The translations under genes and the position numbers were made by a program. Shown here one piece after another: positions 1-8,046 of a stretch of DNA of 64,000 bases. How positions within the stretch are numbered: position 1 is the first letter of the stretch; each line of letters starts with the position of its first letter. Source of the DNA: CAYUYV01 sp050331455 (GTDB lineage: Bacteria; Pseudomonadota; Alphaproteobacteria; JAJFIK01); the NCBI GenBank assembly GCA_050331455.1, contig JBHJGV010000058.1:8629-72628 (forward strand), written 5' to 3'. The notes below the pieces were generated by a model that searched no databases, was not told where the DNA came from, and worked only from the letters and a program-made list of their open reading frames with translations.

Positions 1-2
1 GC

Positions 3-296
3 GGCAATGGCCTGGGCGGCAACGGCAACGGGCGCCAGGATCTGCAGCCCTATCTCCAGGAACTCGTGACCCATGCCCGGGGCTCCCATGAGCGGGAGAT
101 CCTGGAAGCCCTGCGCAGCATCAACACCATCGCCCATTCCTTGCGGGAACTCGCCGAGGAAAGCCGCTCCGATCTTCTGAAGGAACTGCGTTCTGAAATG
201 AAGATCCTGACCAAGACCATCGCGGCCCTGATCATCGAGGGCCGGCGCGGCGGTGACGGTGGCGGCGCGGCCTCCACCCGTCCGGACAGGGGGTAA
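3..296 (+). CDS. MotA/TolQ/ExbB-like protein, C-terminal fragment
   Basis: Open frame entering from the left edge and ending at 296, so only the last 97 residues are visible. What is seen is a Gly/Asn-rich stretch followed by an amphipathic helix rich in Glu, Arg and Leu and a short Gly-rich tail; the membrane part would lie outside the window. The assignment rests mainly on context: the next gene starts 5 bases later and encodes a MotB/OmpA-like protein with one N-terminal membrane helix, and such genes commonly follow a MotA/TolQ-type proton-channel gene. The pair would form an inner-membrane channel and a peptidoglycan-binding partner. The fragment itself carries no diagnostic motif, so the family is an inference. 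Confidence 0.5.
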   Translation, partial: GNGLGGNGNGRQDLQPYLQELVTHARGSHEREILEALRSINTIAHSLRELAEESRSDLLKELRSEMKILTKTIAALIIEGRRGGDGGGAASTRPDRG

Positions 297-301
297 CGGC
301 C

Positions 302-1399
302 ATGGCCGGACGCTATGGCCGAACCCGCGACACGTCCGGAGATTACTGGCCGGGCTTCGTGGACGCGCTCGCCACGCTGGTCCTGGTCATCACCCTGCTG
401 ATGACCTTGTTCGTCCTTGCGAAATATGTGCAGGACCAATTCGCCTCGCGCCTCGACACCGCCAATCAGCGGCTCCAGGAGCAGATCGCACAACTCAGCA
501 ATCTGCTAAGCCTGGAGCAGCAGGAAAAGGACAGCCTGAGCGCCGAAATCGCGGAACTGCGCGCGACCCTCGCGGCACGCACCAACGAAGCGGAGGCCTT
601 GTCGGCGCAACTCGCGGGCCTGGAGGAGCCCGAGGCCGACCCGGTGTTTGGCCCCTCCCTCGCCACGCCATTGGCCGAGCCGGACCCCGAACCCGACGCA
701 GTGGCGGATCTTGAAAGCCGCATGACGACCCTGCGCACCCAGCTTGATGAGGAGCGCCAGGCCAAGTCGGCCGCGGAGGCCCAACTTGCCCTTCTCAATC
801 GCCAAATGAGTGCCCTGCGCACCCAGATCGCCAGCCTTCAGGCCGCGCTCGATGCTGCAGAAGAACGGGACCGGGAGAACAAGGCGACCATTGCCGATCT
901 CGGCAAGCGCCTGAACACCGCCCTGGCCCAGAAGGTCCAGGAACTGGCGAAATACCGGTCGGAGTTTTTCGGCCGCCTGCGCGATGTCATGGCGGACCGG
1001 GACAATATCCGCGTCGAAGGCGACCGCTTCGTGTTCCAGTCCGAGGTCCTGTTCGGTTCCGGCACGGCGGAAATCAATGCCGAGGGCAAGCGCCAGTTGC
1101 GCAAGCTTGCGGCCGCCCTGCGCCAGCTCGAAAGCGACATTCCCGAAGAACTGGCCTGGGTGCTGCGGATCGATGGCCACACCGACGATCGGCCGATCCG
1201 CACGACTCAGTATCCCAGCAACTGGCATTTGTCCGCCGCCCGCGCCATTTCGGTGGTCGAGTTCTTGCGCAATCAGGGCATCGACGGCGAGCATCTGATC
1301 GCGGCGGGTCTCGGCTCCTTCCACCCGCTGGATCGCGGCACGTCGGAAGACGCCTACCGGCGCAATCGTCGGATCGAGTTGAAGCTCACTCAACGCTGA
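302..1399 (+). CDS. OmpA/MotB-domain membrane protein with long coiled coil
   Basis: 365 residues. Residues about 15-40 form one hydrophobic helix; residues about 45-230 are heptad-rich coiled coil with an acidic Pro/Glu/Asp break near 115-135; the last ~120 residues are an OmpA-like peptidoglycan-binding domain with DGHTDDRPI, NWHLSAARA and the terminal RRNRRIELKL signature. In this family the domain binds diaminopimelate of peptidoglycan while the helix sits in the inner membrane beside a MotA/TolQ-type channel. It follows the preceding gene by 5 bases, so they are surely cotranscribed. The long coiled coil is more than a flagellar MotB usually has, and no flagellar genes are nearby, so a cell-envelope or unassigned motor role is more likely than a flagellar stator. 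Confidence 0.85.
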   Translation: MAGRYGRTRDTSGDYWPGFVDALATLVLVITLLMTLFVLAKYVQDQFASRLDTANQRLQEQIAQLSNLLSLEQQEKDSLSAEIAELRATLAARTNEAEALSAQLAGLEEPEADPVFGPSLATPLAEPDPEPDAVADLESRMTTLRTQLDEERQAKSAAEAQLALLNRQMSALRTQIASLQAALDAAEERDRENKATIADLGKRLNTALAQKVQELAKYRSEFFGRLRDVMADRDNIRVEGDRFVFQSEVLFGSGTAEINAEGKRQLRKLAAALRQLESDIPEELAWVLRIDGHTDDRPIRTTQYPSNWHLSAARAISVVEFLRNQGIDGEHLIAAGLGSFHPLDRGTSEDAYRRNRRIELKLTQR

Positions 1400-1459
1400 A
1401 ACCCACGCAGGGTTGATCCCGGCCGGCATTCGGGCCGGCTGGATCGGGCTGGCGGCGCA

Positions 1460-1633
1460 TCACGCCATGCCGGCCAGCCGCATCACTGCATAACCCAGGA
1501 TCACAAAGCCCGCGCCGTAAAGAACGCGGCGCAAAGTGCGGCTCGGCCCCAGCCGGCGATTGGCGATCATCAGCACCGCCCAGATGGCCGTCGCGAGGCC
1601 CAGCACGACCGCGCCGTCATCGAAGACGCCCAT
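1460..1633 (-). CDS. Small membrane protein, 57 residues, unknown
   Basis: A short frame beginning at an ATG with a strong upstream GGGAGGG ribosome site. The product starts MGVFDDGAVVLGLATAIW, with a hydrophobic segment, a short Arg-rich loop (NRRLGPSRTLRR) and a second hydrophobic segment ending RLAGMA, so two membrane helices in a hairpin are likely. It lies 30 bases downstream of an ABC permease gene on the same strand and probably closes that operon. I recognise no family. The good ribosome site, membrane pattern and placement favour a real gene. Confidence 0.55.
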   Translation of the reverse strand: MGVFDDGAVVLGLATAIWAVLMIANRRLGPSRTLRRVLYGAGFVILGYAVMRLAGMA

Positions 1634-1663
1634 GGCACCCTCCCTTTTTGTCCGCGCGGACCG

Positions 1664-2602
1664 TCACGCGCTGCGATCCTTTGGATCGAAGGCATCGCGC
1701 AGACCGTCCCCGATATAGTTGAAACAGAACAGCGTCACCGCCATGAAGCCGGCAGGAAACACAAGCGTCCACCAGGCCGTGTCCATTTGCGGGGCGCCTT
1801 CGGAGATGAGCCGCCCCCAGCTCGTCATGGGCTCCTGCACGCCGAGACCGAGATAGCTCAGAAAGCTCTCCACCAGGATCACCGTAGGCACCGTCAGGGT
1901 GGCGTAGATCATCACCACACCGATGACATTGGGCAGAATGTGGCGGCGCAGGATCGTCACTGTATCGACGCCGGTGGCCCGGGCCGCCTCGATGAATTCC
2001 TTCTGGCGGATCGACAGGGTCTGGCCGCGCACAATGCGCGCCATGGTCAGCCATTCAATGGCGCCGATGGCGACGAACAGCAGGATGAAATTGCGCCCGA
2101 ACACCGTGATCAGGATGATGACGAAAAACACAAAGGGCAGTGAATAGAGAATGTCCACAAAGCGCATCATCAGTGTATCGACGCGCCCGCCCAGATATCC
2201 GGCCGTTGCTCCGTACAACACGCCGATCACCAGGCTGACGGCCGTGGCGACGATACCGATGGCGAGCGATACCCGCGCCCCCCACAGGGTGCGCACGAAA
2301 ATATCCCGCCCCGTGCCGTCCGTCCCAAAAATATGACCGTTGCTGAAGGAGGGCGCCCGGCTGATGGCGCCCCAATCGGTCCCCTCCAGGGTGTAGGGGC
2401 TGAGCCAGGGCCCGACAATGGCCAGCAGCGCGATGACGCCGAGGACGCCGAGGCTGACCATGGCCGCACGGTTGCGCCGGAGGCGGGCCAGGGCATCGTC
2501 CCACAGGCTGCGCCCCTCGACCGGCGCTCGCTCCTCCGGCTCGCCCTGCACCAGGACCGGCGCGGGGCCCTCGGGCTCCGTGGACAGGGATGTGGAGGTC
2601 AT
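1664..2602 (-). CDS. Peptide-type ABC transporter permease, OppC/DppC family
   Basis: 312 residues. An acidic N-terminal tail of ~35 residues precedes LWDDALARLRRNRAAM, the usual OppC entry, then one membrane helix (about 47-69), a periplasmic loop with HIFGTDGTGRDIF (the OppC hallmark), and a five-helix permease core. The coupling loop reads EFIEAARATGVD followed by ILRRHILPN, the EAA motif that docks the ATPase. Such proteins form half of the membrane channel of oligopeptide, dipeptide or nickel importers. It sits 90 bases downstream of the OppB-like gene. No ATPase (OppD/F) or binding protein is in the window, so the substrate is unknown. Confidence 0.92.
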   Translation of the reverse strand: MTSTSLSTEPEGPAPVLVQGEPEERAPVEGRSLWDDALARLRRNRAAMVSLGVLGVIALLAIVGPWLSPYTLEGTDWGAISRAPSFSNGHIFGTDGTGRDIFVRTLWGARVSLAIGIVATAVSLVIGVLYGATAGYLGGRVDTLMMRFVDILYSLPFVFFVIILITVFGRNFILLFVAIGAIEWLTMARIVRGQTLSIRQKEFIEAARATGVDTVTILRRHILPNVIGVVMIYATLTVPTVILVESFLSYLGLGVQEPMTSWGRLISEGAPQMDTAWWTLVFPAGFMAVTLFCFNYIGDGLRDAFDPKDRSA

Positions 2603-2692
2603 GGCGTGCTTGGCTCCCTTTTTGCGGGTCGCGTGGGGCCGGCAATCCCCCTGGCCCGTCCGTGCTGTTCGCCCGTCAGTCCTCTTGGCCCA

Positions 2693-3616
2693 TCAATCGA
2701 TGCGCACCCGGGGATCGAGGGCGGCCAGCAGCAGATCGGCCAGCATGTTCAGTATGATGATGAGGCTCGCATAGAACACCACAACACCCATCACCAGCGT
2801 GTAGTCCCGCTGGATGGCCCCCACGACGAAATAGCGCCCGATGCCCGGAAGCTGGAAGATCTGTTCGATGATCAAGGATCCCGTGACCAGGGCCGCTGCC
2901 GCCGGGCCCAGATAGGCCACCAGGGGCAGAAGACCGCCCCGCAGGGCATGGCGCAAAATCACCTGATGTTCCGGCAATCCCTTGGCCCGGGCGGTCCGCA
3001 CGAAATTAGAGCGCAGCACCTCGATCATGCCGCCGCGGGTCAAGCGAGCGATGATGGCGATCTGGGGCAGGGCGAGCGCCGTGACGGGCAAAATCATATG
3101 ATCGAGAGCACCGCCGCCCCACCCCCCGGTCGGTAGGACTCGGAGGCCGATGCCGAAAACCAGGGTGAGCAGCGGCCCTATCACGTAATTGGGCACCGTG
3201 ATGCCGACCATGGCCGTGCCCATGACCGCATAGTCCACCGGCGAGTTCTGTCGCATGGCGGCCACGGTTCCCAGGAGGGTCCCGATCATCAGGGCGACGG
3301 CCAAGGCGGTGAAGCCGAGCCGCGCGCTGACCGGCGCGCCGCGCAGGATCAATTCACCGACCGTGAAGTCCTTATAGGTGAAGGACGGGCCGAAATCGCC
3401 CCGGGAAAGGCGGCTGAGATAGATGGCGAACTGGACCGGCAGGGGCTTGTCCAGGTCATAGGCGGCCTTGACATTGGCCTCGATTTCCGACGGGAGCTGG
3501 CGCTCCTTGTCGAAGGGGCCACCCGGTGCCAGCCGCATCATGAAGAATGCGAGTGCGATGATGATCAGCAATGTCGGAATGGCGAAAAGAAACCGCCGCA
3601 GGATCAAGACGCCCAT
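2693..3616 (-). CDS. Peptide-type ABC transporter permease, OppB/DppB family
   Basis: 307 residues from the chosen ATG, which begins MGVLILRRFLFAIPTLL as OppB proteins usually do. The frame stays open for 38 more codons upstream, but that stretch is polar and unlike the family. Six membrane helices are visible, with the conserved LAPGGPFD after helix 1 and the EAA-type loop (FVRTARAKGLPEHQVILRHALR). It pairs with the downstream OppC-like protein to form an importer channel in the inner membrane. The first gene of this small operon faces the Na+-symporter gene across about 355 bases. The ribosome site at the chosen start is weak. Confidence 0.9.
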   Translation of the reverse strand: MGVLILRRFLFAIPTLLIIIALAFFMMRLAPGGPFDKERQLPSEIEANVKAAYDLDKPLPVQFAIYLSRLSRGDFGPSFTYKDFTVGELILRGAPVSARLGFTALAVALMIGTLLGTVAAMRQNSPVDYAVMGTAMVGITVPNYVIGPLLTLVFGIGLRVLPTGGWGGGALDHMILPVTALALPQIAIIARLTRGGMIEVLRSNFVRTARAKGLPEHQVILRHALRGGLLPLVAYLGPAAAALVTGSLIIEQIFQLPGIGRYFVVGAIQRDYTLVMGVVVFYASLIIILNMLADLLLAALDPRVRID

Positions 3617-3971
3617 TCGGGTTTGCGTTCCCTCGTCAATCGGTCCATATCGCGCCATCCGGTCATCGAATGCGGCGGTACCATAAACCGTCCCATCTTC
3701 ATGGCCGTCCGTCAAAAGCCCTATACTCATGGGGACAAGGCGTCGCCCGATGGGCCCGGACGCGGGACGGGCCGAACGGGTGCAAGGCGGATCGGCTCGA
3801 AACCCGCGAACCCGCGCTCCGAAATGCGGGCGCCTTTTTGACAGACCGTGAGCGCCTGGTCACGAAGGATCAGGCGCTGAAGAGGTCCGGTGCCGAAACC
3901 AGCGTGTTTTACACGCGGTGTCTTACAAAACGTGTTTCTGGCTGTTCCGTTTCACCTTGAGGGGAGTTCCC
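3617..3971. other. Intergenic region with structured leader before the symporter gene
   Basis: About 355 bases between divergent genes. Seen on the + strand: a TATACT hexamer at 3722-3727; a short stem (CCCGC/GCGGG) ending in CGCCTTTTT at about 3815-3838; and a perfect 8-bp stem (AGCGCCTG/CAGGCGCT) at 3851-3878. If TATACT is a -10 box, the symporter mRNA would carry about 235 bases of leader, or a small RNA of about 100 bases could end at the T-run. No known riboswitch consensus was recognised. Confidence 0.4.
3722..3727 (+). promoter_or_regulatory. Candidate -10 box
   Basis: TATACT differs from the TATAAT consensus at one base. The best -35 at 18-base spacing is TTCATG, which is poor. It would direct transcription toward the Na+-symporter gene. 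Confidence 0.3.
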
Positions 3972-5339
3972 ATGCAACGATCGACCGTGCACGAGACCTG
4001 GTCATCCCGATTTACCTTTGTGATGGCTGCCGTCGGTTCGGCCGTCGGCCTCGGCAATTTCTGGCGTTTCCCCTATGAGGCGGGCCAGAACGGGGGCGCG
4101 GCCTTCGTGATCGTCTATCTGGTGGCGGTCTTTTTCATCGCCTTGCCCGTGTTGATGTCCGAATATGTCATCGGCCGGCGCACGGGGCTGTCCTCCATCG
4201 GCGCCTATGAAGCCCTGGCCAAGGAAGCCGGCTATTCCCCCCTTTGGAAGGTCGCCGGATGGGTCGGCATGATCGCCGCCTTCTTGATCGTGACCTTCTA
4301 TAGCATGATCGCCGGCTGGGTGATGGCCTATGTGCCGATCTTCTTCTCCGGCGACATCGACGGCATTTCCTACGCCCAGGCGGAGGCCAAGTTCGGCGAA
4401 CTGGTCAGCAACCCCTCCTGGGTGCTGGGCTGGCACACGGCGTTCATGGGTCTGACGGCCTTCGTGGTGGCCCGGGGCCTGCGCGGCGGCATCGAGGTTG
4501 CGGCCAATGTCCTGATGCCGGCTTTCTTCATCATGCTGCTCGGCATGGTCCTCTACGCGGCTATCGTGGGCAATCTCGGCGCGGCGATCCAATTCCTCTT
4601 CACGCCGGATTTCTCCAAGCTCTCGGTGCAGATGTTCATTGAAGCCATCGGCCAGGCCTTTTTCTCCGTGGGCGTCGGCTCCGCCATCATGATCACCTAT
4701 GGCGCCTATCTGACCCGCGAGGAGAAGATCGCCAGTTCCGCAATCACCGTGGTCGGCGCGGATACCTGCGTGGCGCTGCTCGCGGGCCTTGCGATTTTCC
4801 CCCTCGTATTCGCGGTGCCGAGCCTCGAGGCCAATGGCGGGCCGGGCCTGTTGTTCCAGACCCTTCCGGCCGCCATCGGGCAATTGCCGGGTGGGTCCTA
4901 TGTGGGTGGCATCTTCTTTACCCTGGCCTTTTTCGCGGCTCTGACCTCCGCTATTTCCCTGTTCGAGCCCGTCGTGGCCTGGTCCGAGGACAAGCTGGGT
5001 CTCCACCGGCCCGAAGCGTCCCTGCGCTGGGGGATCGTGGCCTGGGGCGTGGGGATCGGCTCGGTCCTGTCCACCAGCGTGTGGTCGGATTTCTACCCAC
5101 TGAATTTCGGCCCGTTCACCGAGAAGACGTTCTTCGATGTGCTCGACATCCTCACCTCGAATTTCCTGCTGCCCATCAGCGGAATCGTGGTGTCGGTTTT
5201 CACCGGCTGGGTCATCTCGGAAAAGGTCATGCGCGACGAGCTGGAACTGTCCGAACCCCTGTTCCGGGCCTGGCAGGTCATGGTGCGCTATGTGATCCCC
5301 CTGGTGATCGGCACACTTCTGATCCTCCTGAACTTTTGA
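3972..5339 (+). CDS. Sodium-dependent symporter, neurotransmitter:sodium symporter (SNF) family
   Basis: 455 residues. The chosen ATG has GAGGGGAG just upstream, and the N-terminus reads WSSRFTFVMAAVGSAVGLGN followed by FWRFPYEAGQNGG, the sodium- and substrate-binding signature of helix 1. About 11-12 membrane helices follow (FIEAIGQAFFSVGVG is helix 6, the unwound substrate site). Bacterial members (LeuT, MhsT, TnaT) move amino acids into the cell with Na+. The length is normal for the bacterial branch. The gene stands alone, with a structured leader upstream and a strong terminator right after the stop. The exact substrate cannot be read from the sequence. Confidence 0.93.
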   Translation: MQRSTVHETWSSRFTFVMAAVGSAVGLGNFWRFPYEAGQNGGAAFVIVYLVAVFFIALPVLMSEYVIGRRTGLSSIGAYEALAKEAGYSPLWKVAGWVGMIAAFLIVTFYSMIAGWVMAYVPIFFSGDIDGISYAQAEAKFGELVSNPSWVLGWHTAFMGLTAFVVARGLRGGIEVAANVLMPAFFIMLLGMVLYAAIVGNLGAAIQFLFTPDFSKLSVQMFIEAIGQAFFSVGVGSAIMITYGAYLTREEKIASSAITVVGADTCVALLAGLAIFPLVFAVPSLEANGGPGLLFQTLPAAIGQLPGGSYVGGIFFTLAFFAALTSAISLFEPVVAWSEDKLGLHRPEASLRWGIVAWGVGIGSVLSTSVWSDFYPLNFGPFTEKTFFDVLDILTSNFLLPISGIVVSVFTGWVISEKVMRDELELSEPLFRAWQVMVRYVIPLVIGTLLILLNF

Positions 5340-5361
5340 TCCCGCGACACAACACCGTGAG

Positions 5362-5397
5362 GCCCCGCCGCAGCACATCCTGCAGCGGGGCTTTTTT
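5362..5397 (+). terminator. Rho-independent terminator of the symporter gene
   Basis: A 12-bp stem (GCCCCGCCGCAG with CTGCAGCGGGGC, one G-T pair), a 6-base loop, then TTTTTT. It begins 23 bases after the stop codon. Confidence 0.9.
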
Positions 5398-5438
5398 CCG
5401 GTCGCGCCCGGTTAAAGAGCCAGAAATCTCGGGGAACG

Positions 5439-5502
5439 AAGACCCTTGGGATTAAAGACCCTGGGGATCCAAGACCCTGGGGATCCAAGACCCTGGGGCG
5501 GA
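5439..5502. repeat. Four tandem 16-bp units
   Basis: Units at 5439-5454, 5455-5470, 5471-5486 and 5487-5502. The middle two are identical (AAGACCCTGGGGATCC); the outer two differ at a few bases at their ends. They lie between the symporter terminator and the 3' end of the LuxR-type gene. There are no spacers, so this is not a CRISPR array. Confidence 0.85.
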
Positions 5503-5581
5503 TCAAGGCGCGCCTGTGCAAAGACGCACCGCAATGGGTGCGCCCTTCTCGATTATGAATGCGTTTTTGAAACCAGAGGTG

Positions 5582-6325
5582 TCAGTCGACGGACGGGGGC
5601 GGCATGTGAACACGGCCATGATCGGACAGGTCCGGGCGGTGGGAGGGTGCACCCGCCGGGGTCAAAAGGCCGCTGACGATGGCCATGGCCGCCGCCTCCG
5701 TGCGGTTGCGCACTTTCAGACTGCGCAGGATTGCGTTGACGTGCAGCTTCACCGTGGCGAGGGCAATGCCCAGTTCGCCGGCGATTTCCTGATTGGACTG
5801 GCCCAGGGCGAGCAGTTGGAGCACATCCCGCTGACGCGGCGTCAGATGGGAGATGTCCGAATCCGATCCGCCGTCCGAGTCCGCCGATCCGTTGGACGAT
5901 CCAGTGCTATGGCCATTGTCAAGCGCTGATTCGACAGGCAGATCCTCGGGAATGTAGCGACCGCCCGCGAGAATTTTTTCCACGGCCCGGGCAAAGGTTC
6001 CCGCGGAAATGTTCCGGGCCACGATGCCTTGCGCGCCCGCGCGCATCACTTCGCGCAGCATGCGGACATCGAGCATGGAGACGAGGGCAAGCACCGGCAC
6101 ATTGGGCGCTTCGGCGATGAAGTCGCGGATGGCCCGCGGCACGCCGCAAACCGGCCGCTCGACACAGATGATCGCCAGATCGAGCGCCGGGGTTTCGCTC
6201 ACCACATCCAAGGCCTGTTCGATGCTCGACGCGTTATGGAGTTCGCCGGGCCCATGGTAGTGACGCAGTACGGAAGCCACGCCGTCCGCAAAAAGTGGCT
6301 GATGATCCACGACAAGCGCGCGCAT
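5582..6325 (-). CDS. LuxR/FixJ-type regulator with degenerate receiver domain
   Basis: 247 residues. Residues 1-120 have a response-regulator fold (MRALVVDHQPLFADGV at the start, AGAQGIVARN near 96-105), but the phospho-acceptor position 54 is Cys (AIICVERP), the switch Thr/Ser position is Val82 and the conserved Lys is Arg104. A Ser/Gly/Asp linker (about 138-158) leads to a clear LuxR helix-turn-helix (LTPRQRDVLQLLALGQSNQE, then KLHVNAILRSLKV). Phosphorylation at the usual site is therefore unlikely; it may act constitutively, through a ligand, or through Cys54. It is transcribed away from the antiporter gene, and a perfect FNR/FixK-like box lies between them. No histidine kinase gene is adjacent. 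Confidence 0.88.
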   Translation of the reverse strand: MRALVVDHQPLFADGVASVLRHYHGPGELHNASSIEQALDVVSETPALDLAIICVERPVCGVPRAIRDFIAEAPNVPVLALVSMLDVRMLREVMRAGAQGIVARNISAGTFARAVEKILAGGRYIPEDLPVESALDNGHSTGSSNGSADSDGGSDSDISHLTPRQRDVLQLLALGQSNQEIAGELGIALATVKLHVNAILRSLKVRNRTEAAAMAIVSGLLTPAGAPSHRPDLSDHGRVHMPPPSVD

Positions 6326-6523
6326 GGCCTTCCTTTCCCGAATGCCCCATTTGCCAGTCGTCGTTTTGGGACATCTCGACGTATTCCGGGACCTCCCGCA
6401 AGCCGACGTCCGGTCCAGGGAGCCCGTGAGGGGCTGGACTCCCCGTCTGCAGGCGCGTTGTCGGTCGAATTGCCAGTTCAGCCTGCATAAACGACACCCT
6501 AGACCTGCGGCTGGGATAGGACG

Positions 6524-6537
6524 TTGATATGGATCAA
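6524..6537. promoter_or_regulatory. FNR/FixK-type binding site
   Basis: TTGATATGGATCAA matches the Crp/FNR-family anaerobox TTGAT-N4-ATCAA exactly. It lies 199 bases upstream of the LuxR-type start and 152 bases upstream of the antiporter start. Centred at 6530.5, it could serve a promoter in either direction; TATCGG at about 6558 on the + strand and TAGGGT at about 6501-6496 on the - strand are rough -10 candidates. Confidence 0.6.
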
Positions 6538-6688
6538 GGGCAAAAATGTCGCAGCGGTATCGGTCGCGATCTCGCCCTTGCCGGGCCCCGTGACGTTCCG
6601 GGGTTTTGCCGCTAGATCAGGGCGGTCAATCCAATCGCCGCCATCGGAAAAAGTTTTTCCGCAGCGCCTCGAACCGGGAAGGATCGTC

Positions 6689-7999
6689 GTGGACAGCCAG
6701 GGATTTGCCCTTATCGCCTTTACGATTCTGGCCTTCGCCCTCGTCTCGGGCCGGGCGGACCGCTTTGCGATCACCCCGCCCATGGTCTTCGCTCTGTTCG
6801 GGCTTGCAGCGGGCGCGCAAGGCTTGGGGCTGATCGACCTTTCAGTCGATCACGCGGCCATTCATCTGCTTGCGGAAATCACACTGATCATCGTTCTGTT
6901 CACGGATGCGGCGCGCATCGATTTCCGGAAACTCAGGTCCGACTACAAAATCCCCATGCGTATGCTGATCATTGGTATGCCGCTGACCATCCTTGCCGGA
7001 CTGCTGATGGCCCTGCCCTTGTTCCCGGGCTTCAGCCTTTGGGAAGCGGCCTTGCTGGCGGCGATTCTGACACCGACGGATGCCGCCCTCGGCCAGTCCG
7101 TGGTGACCAGTCCGGCCGTGCCGGCGCGCATTCGCCAGGCGCTCAATGTGGAAAGCGGCCTGAATGACGGCATTGCGCTGCCGGTGATCATTCTGTTTCT
7201 TTGCCTTGCCGTCATGGGCCAGCACGATGCACCGGAGGTGCCCTTTCTGGTCTTCGGCCTGATGCAGATCACCCTCGGTCCCCTGGTCGGCGCAGGCGTC
7301 GGGTTTGCCGGGGGCTGGCTGCTGGAGCGTTCCATCGACCGGGCCCTGATGGCGGAGGCGTTCCAGGGCGTTGCCGCCATCGCGCTGGCGCTCCTCGCCT
7401 ATGGCGCGGCCGAACTTGCCGGCGGCAACGGCTTCATTGCCGCCTTTGTGGCGGGCCTTACTCTTGGCAACACGACACATCACTGTCCGAAATTTGTGCT
7501 GGAATTCGCCGAAGCCGAGGGGCAGCTTCTGGCGCTGTTCGTCTTCATGATCTTCGGAGCGGTGCTGGTGCCGGACCTGATGGGCGCGCTGACCTGGCCC
7601 GCAGTGCTCTACGCCGTGCTTGCGTTGACGATCATGCGCATGGTTCCTGTGGCCTTCAGCCTCATCGGCACCCGCCTGTGGGCGCCGACGGTCCTGTTCC
7701 TGGGCTGGTTCGGCCCGCGGGGCCTCGCCTCCATTTTGTTCGCACTTGTGGTTCTCGACGAGGGCATGGGCGCGCAGATGACGGGCCCCATGGGAGAAAT
7801 GGGCGTAAGCGCCGCCCGGGAGATCATCGTCGTAACCATCCTGACAGTGGCCCTGTCTATTTTGGCCCACGGCTTGACGGCAGCCCCCTTCTCGGCGCTT
7901 TACGGCCGGAGTGTCTCGGCCCGGAAGGATGGCGCGGTTTCAACCGAGATGCAGCCGAGCAGCGACCTGCCGACCCGATACGGAAGGCGGCAAGGCTAA
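6689..7999 (+). CDS. Cation:proton antiporter, CPA1 (NhaP-like) family
   Basis: 436 residues from a GTG preceded by GGGAAGG at 6-base spacing. The frame is open to 6524, but those 55 codons look non-coding and overlap the FNR-like box. About 12 membrane helices are visible. LTPTDAALGQSVV and NVESGLNDGIALP carry the Thr-Asp and Asn-Asp ion-site pattern of CPA1 exchangers. Members exchange Na+ or K+ for H+ at the inner membrane and set pH and salt balance. There is no C-terminal TrkA-type regulatory domain. marC and marR-type genes follow within 50 bases and are probably cotranscribed. Confidence 0.9.
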   Translation: MDSQGFALIAFTILAFALVSGRADRFAITPPMVFALFGLAAGAQGLGLIDLSVDHAAIHLLAEITLIIVLFTDAARIDFRKLRSDYKIPMRMLIIGMPLTILAGLLMALPLFPGFSLWEAALLAAILTPTDAALGQSVVTSPAVPARIRQALNVESGLNDGIALPVIILFLCLAVMGQHDAPEVPFLVFGLMQITLGPLVGAGVGFAGGWLLERSIDRALMAEAFQGVAAIALALLAYGAAELAGGNGFIAAFVAGLTLGNTTHHCPKFVLEFAEAEGQLLALFVFMIFGAVLVPDLMGALTWPAVLYAVLALTIMRMVPVAFSLIGTRLWAPTVLFLGWFGPRGLASILFALVVLDEGMGAQMTGPMGEMGVSAAREIIVVTILTVALSILAHGLTAAPFSALYGRSVSARKDGAVSTEMQPSSDLPTRYGRRQG

Positions 8000-8046
8000 C
8001 GGGCGGAACCGTCTTGCGGCCGCCGGACCATTGAGGATTGGGTGTG

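Noticed and set aside
4002..5378. 458-codon open frame on the minus strand
   Set aside because: Antisense to the Na+-symporter gene and passing through its terminator.
5439..5502. Tandem repeats as a CRISPR array
   Set aside because: Units are contiguous with no spacers, and no cas genes are present.
6524..6688. N-terminal extension of the antiporter frame
   Set aside because: Begins at a TTG inside the FNR/FixK box, has no ribosome site and does not resemble the family; the GTG at 6689 has one.
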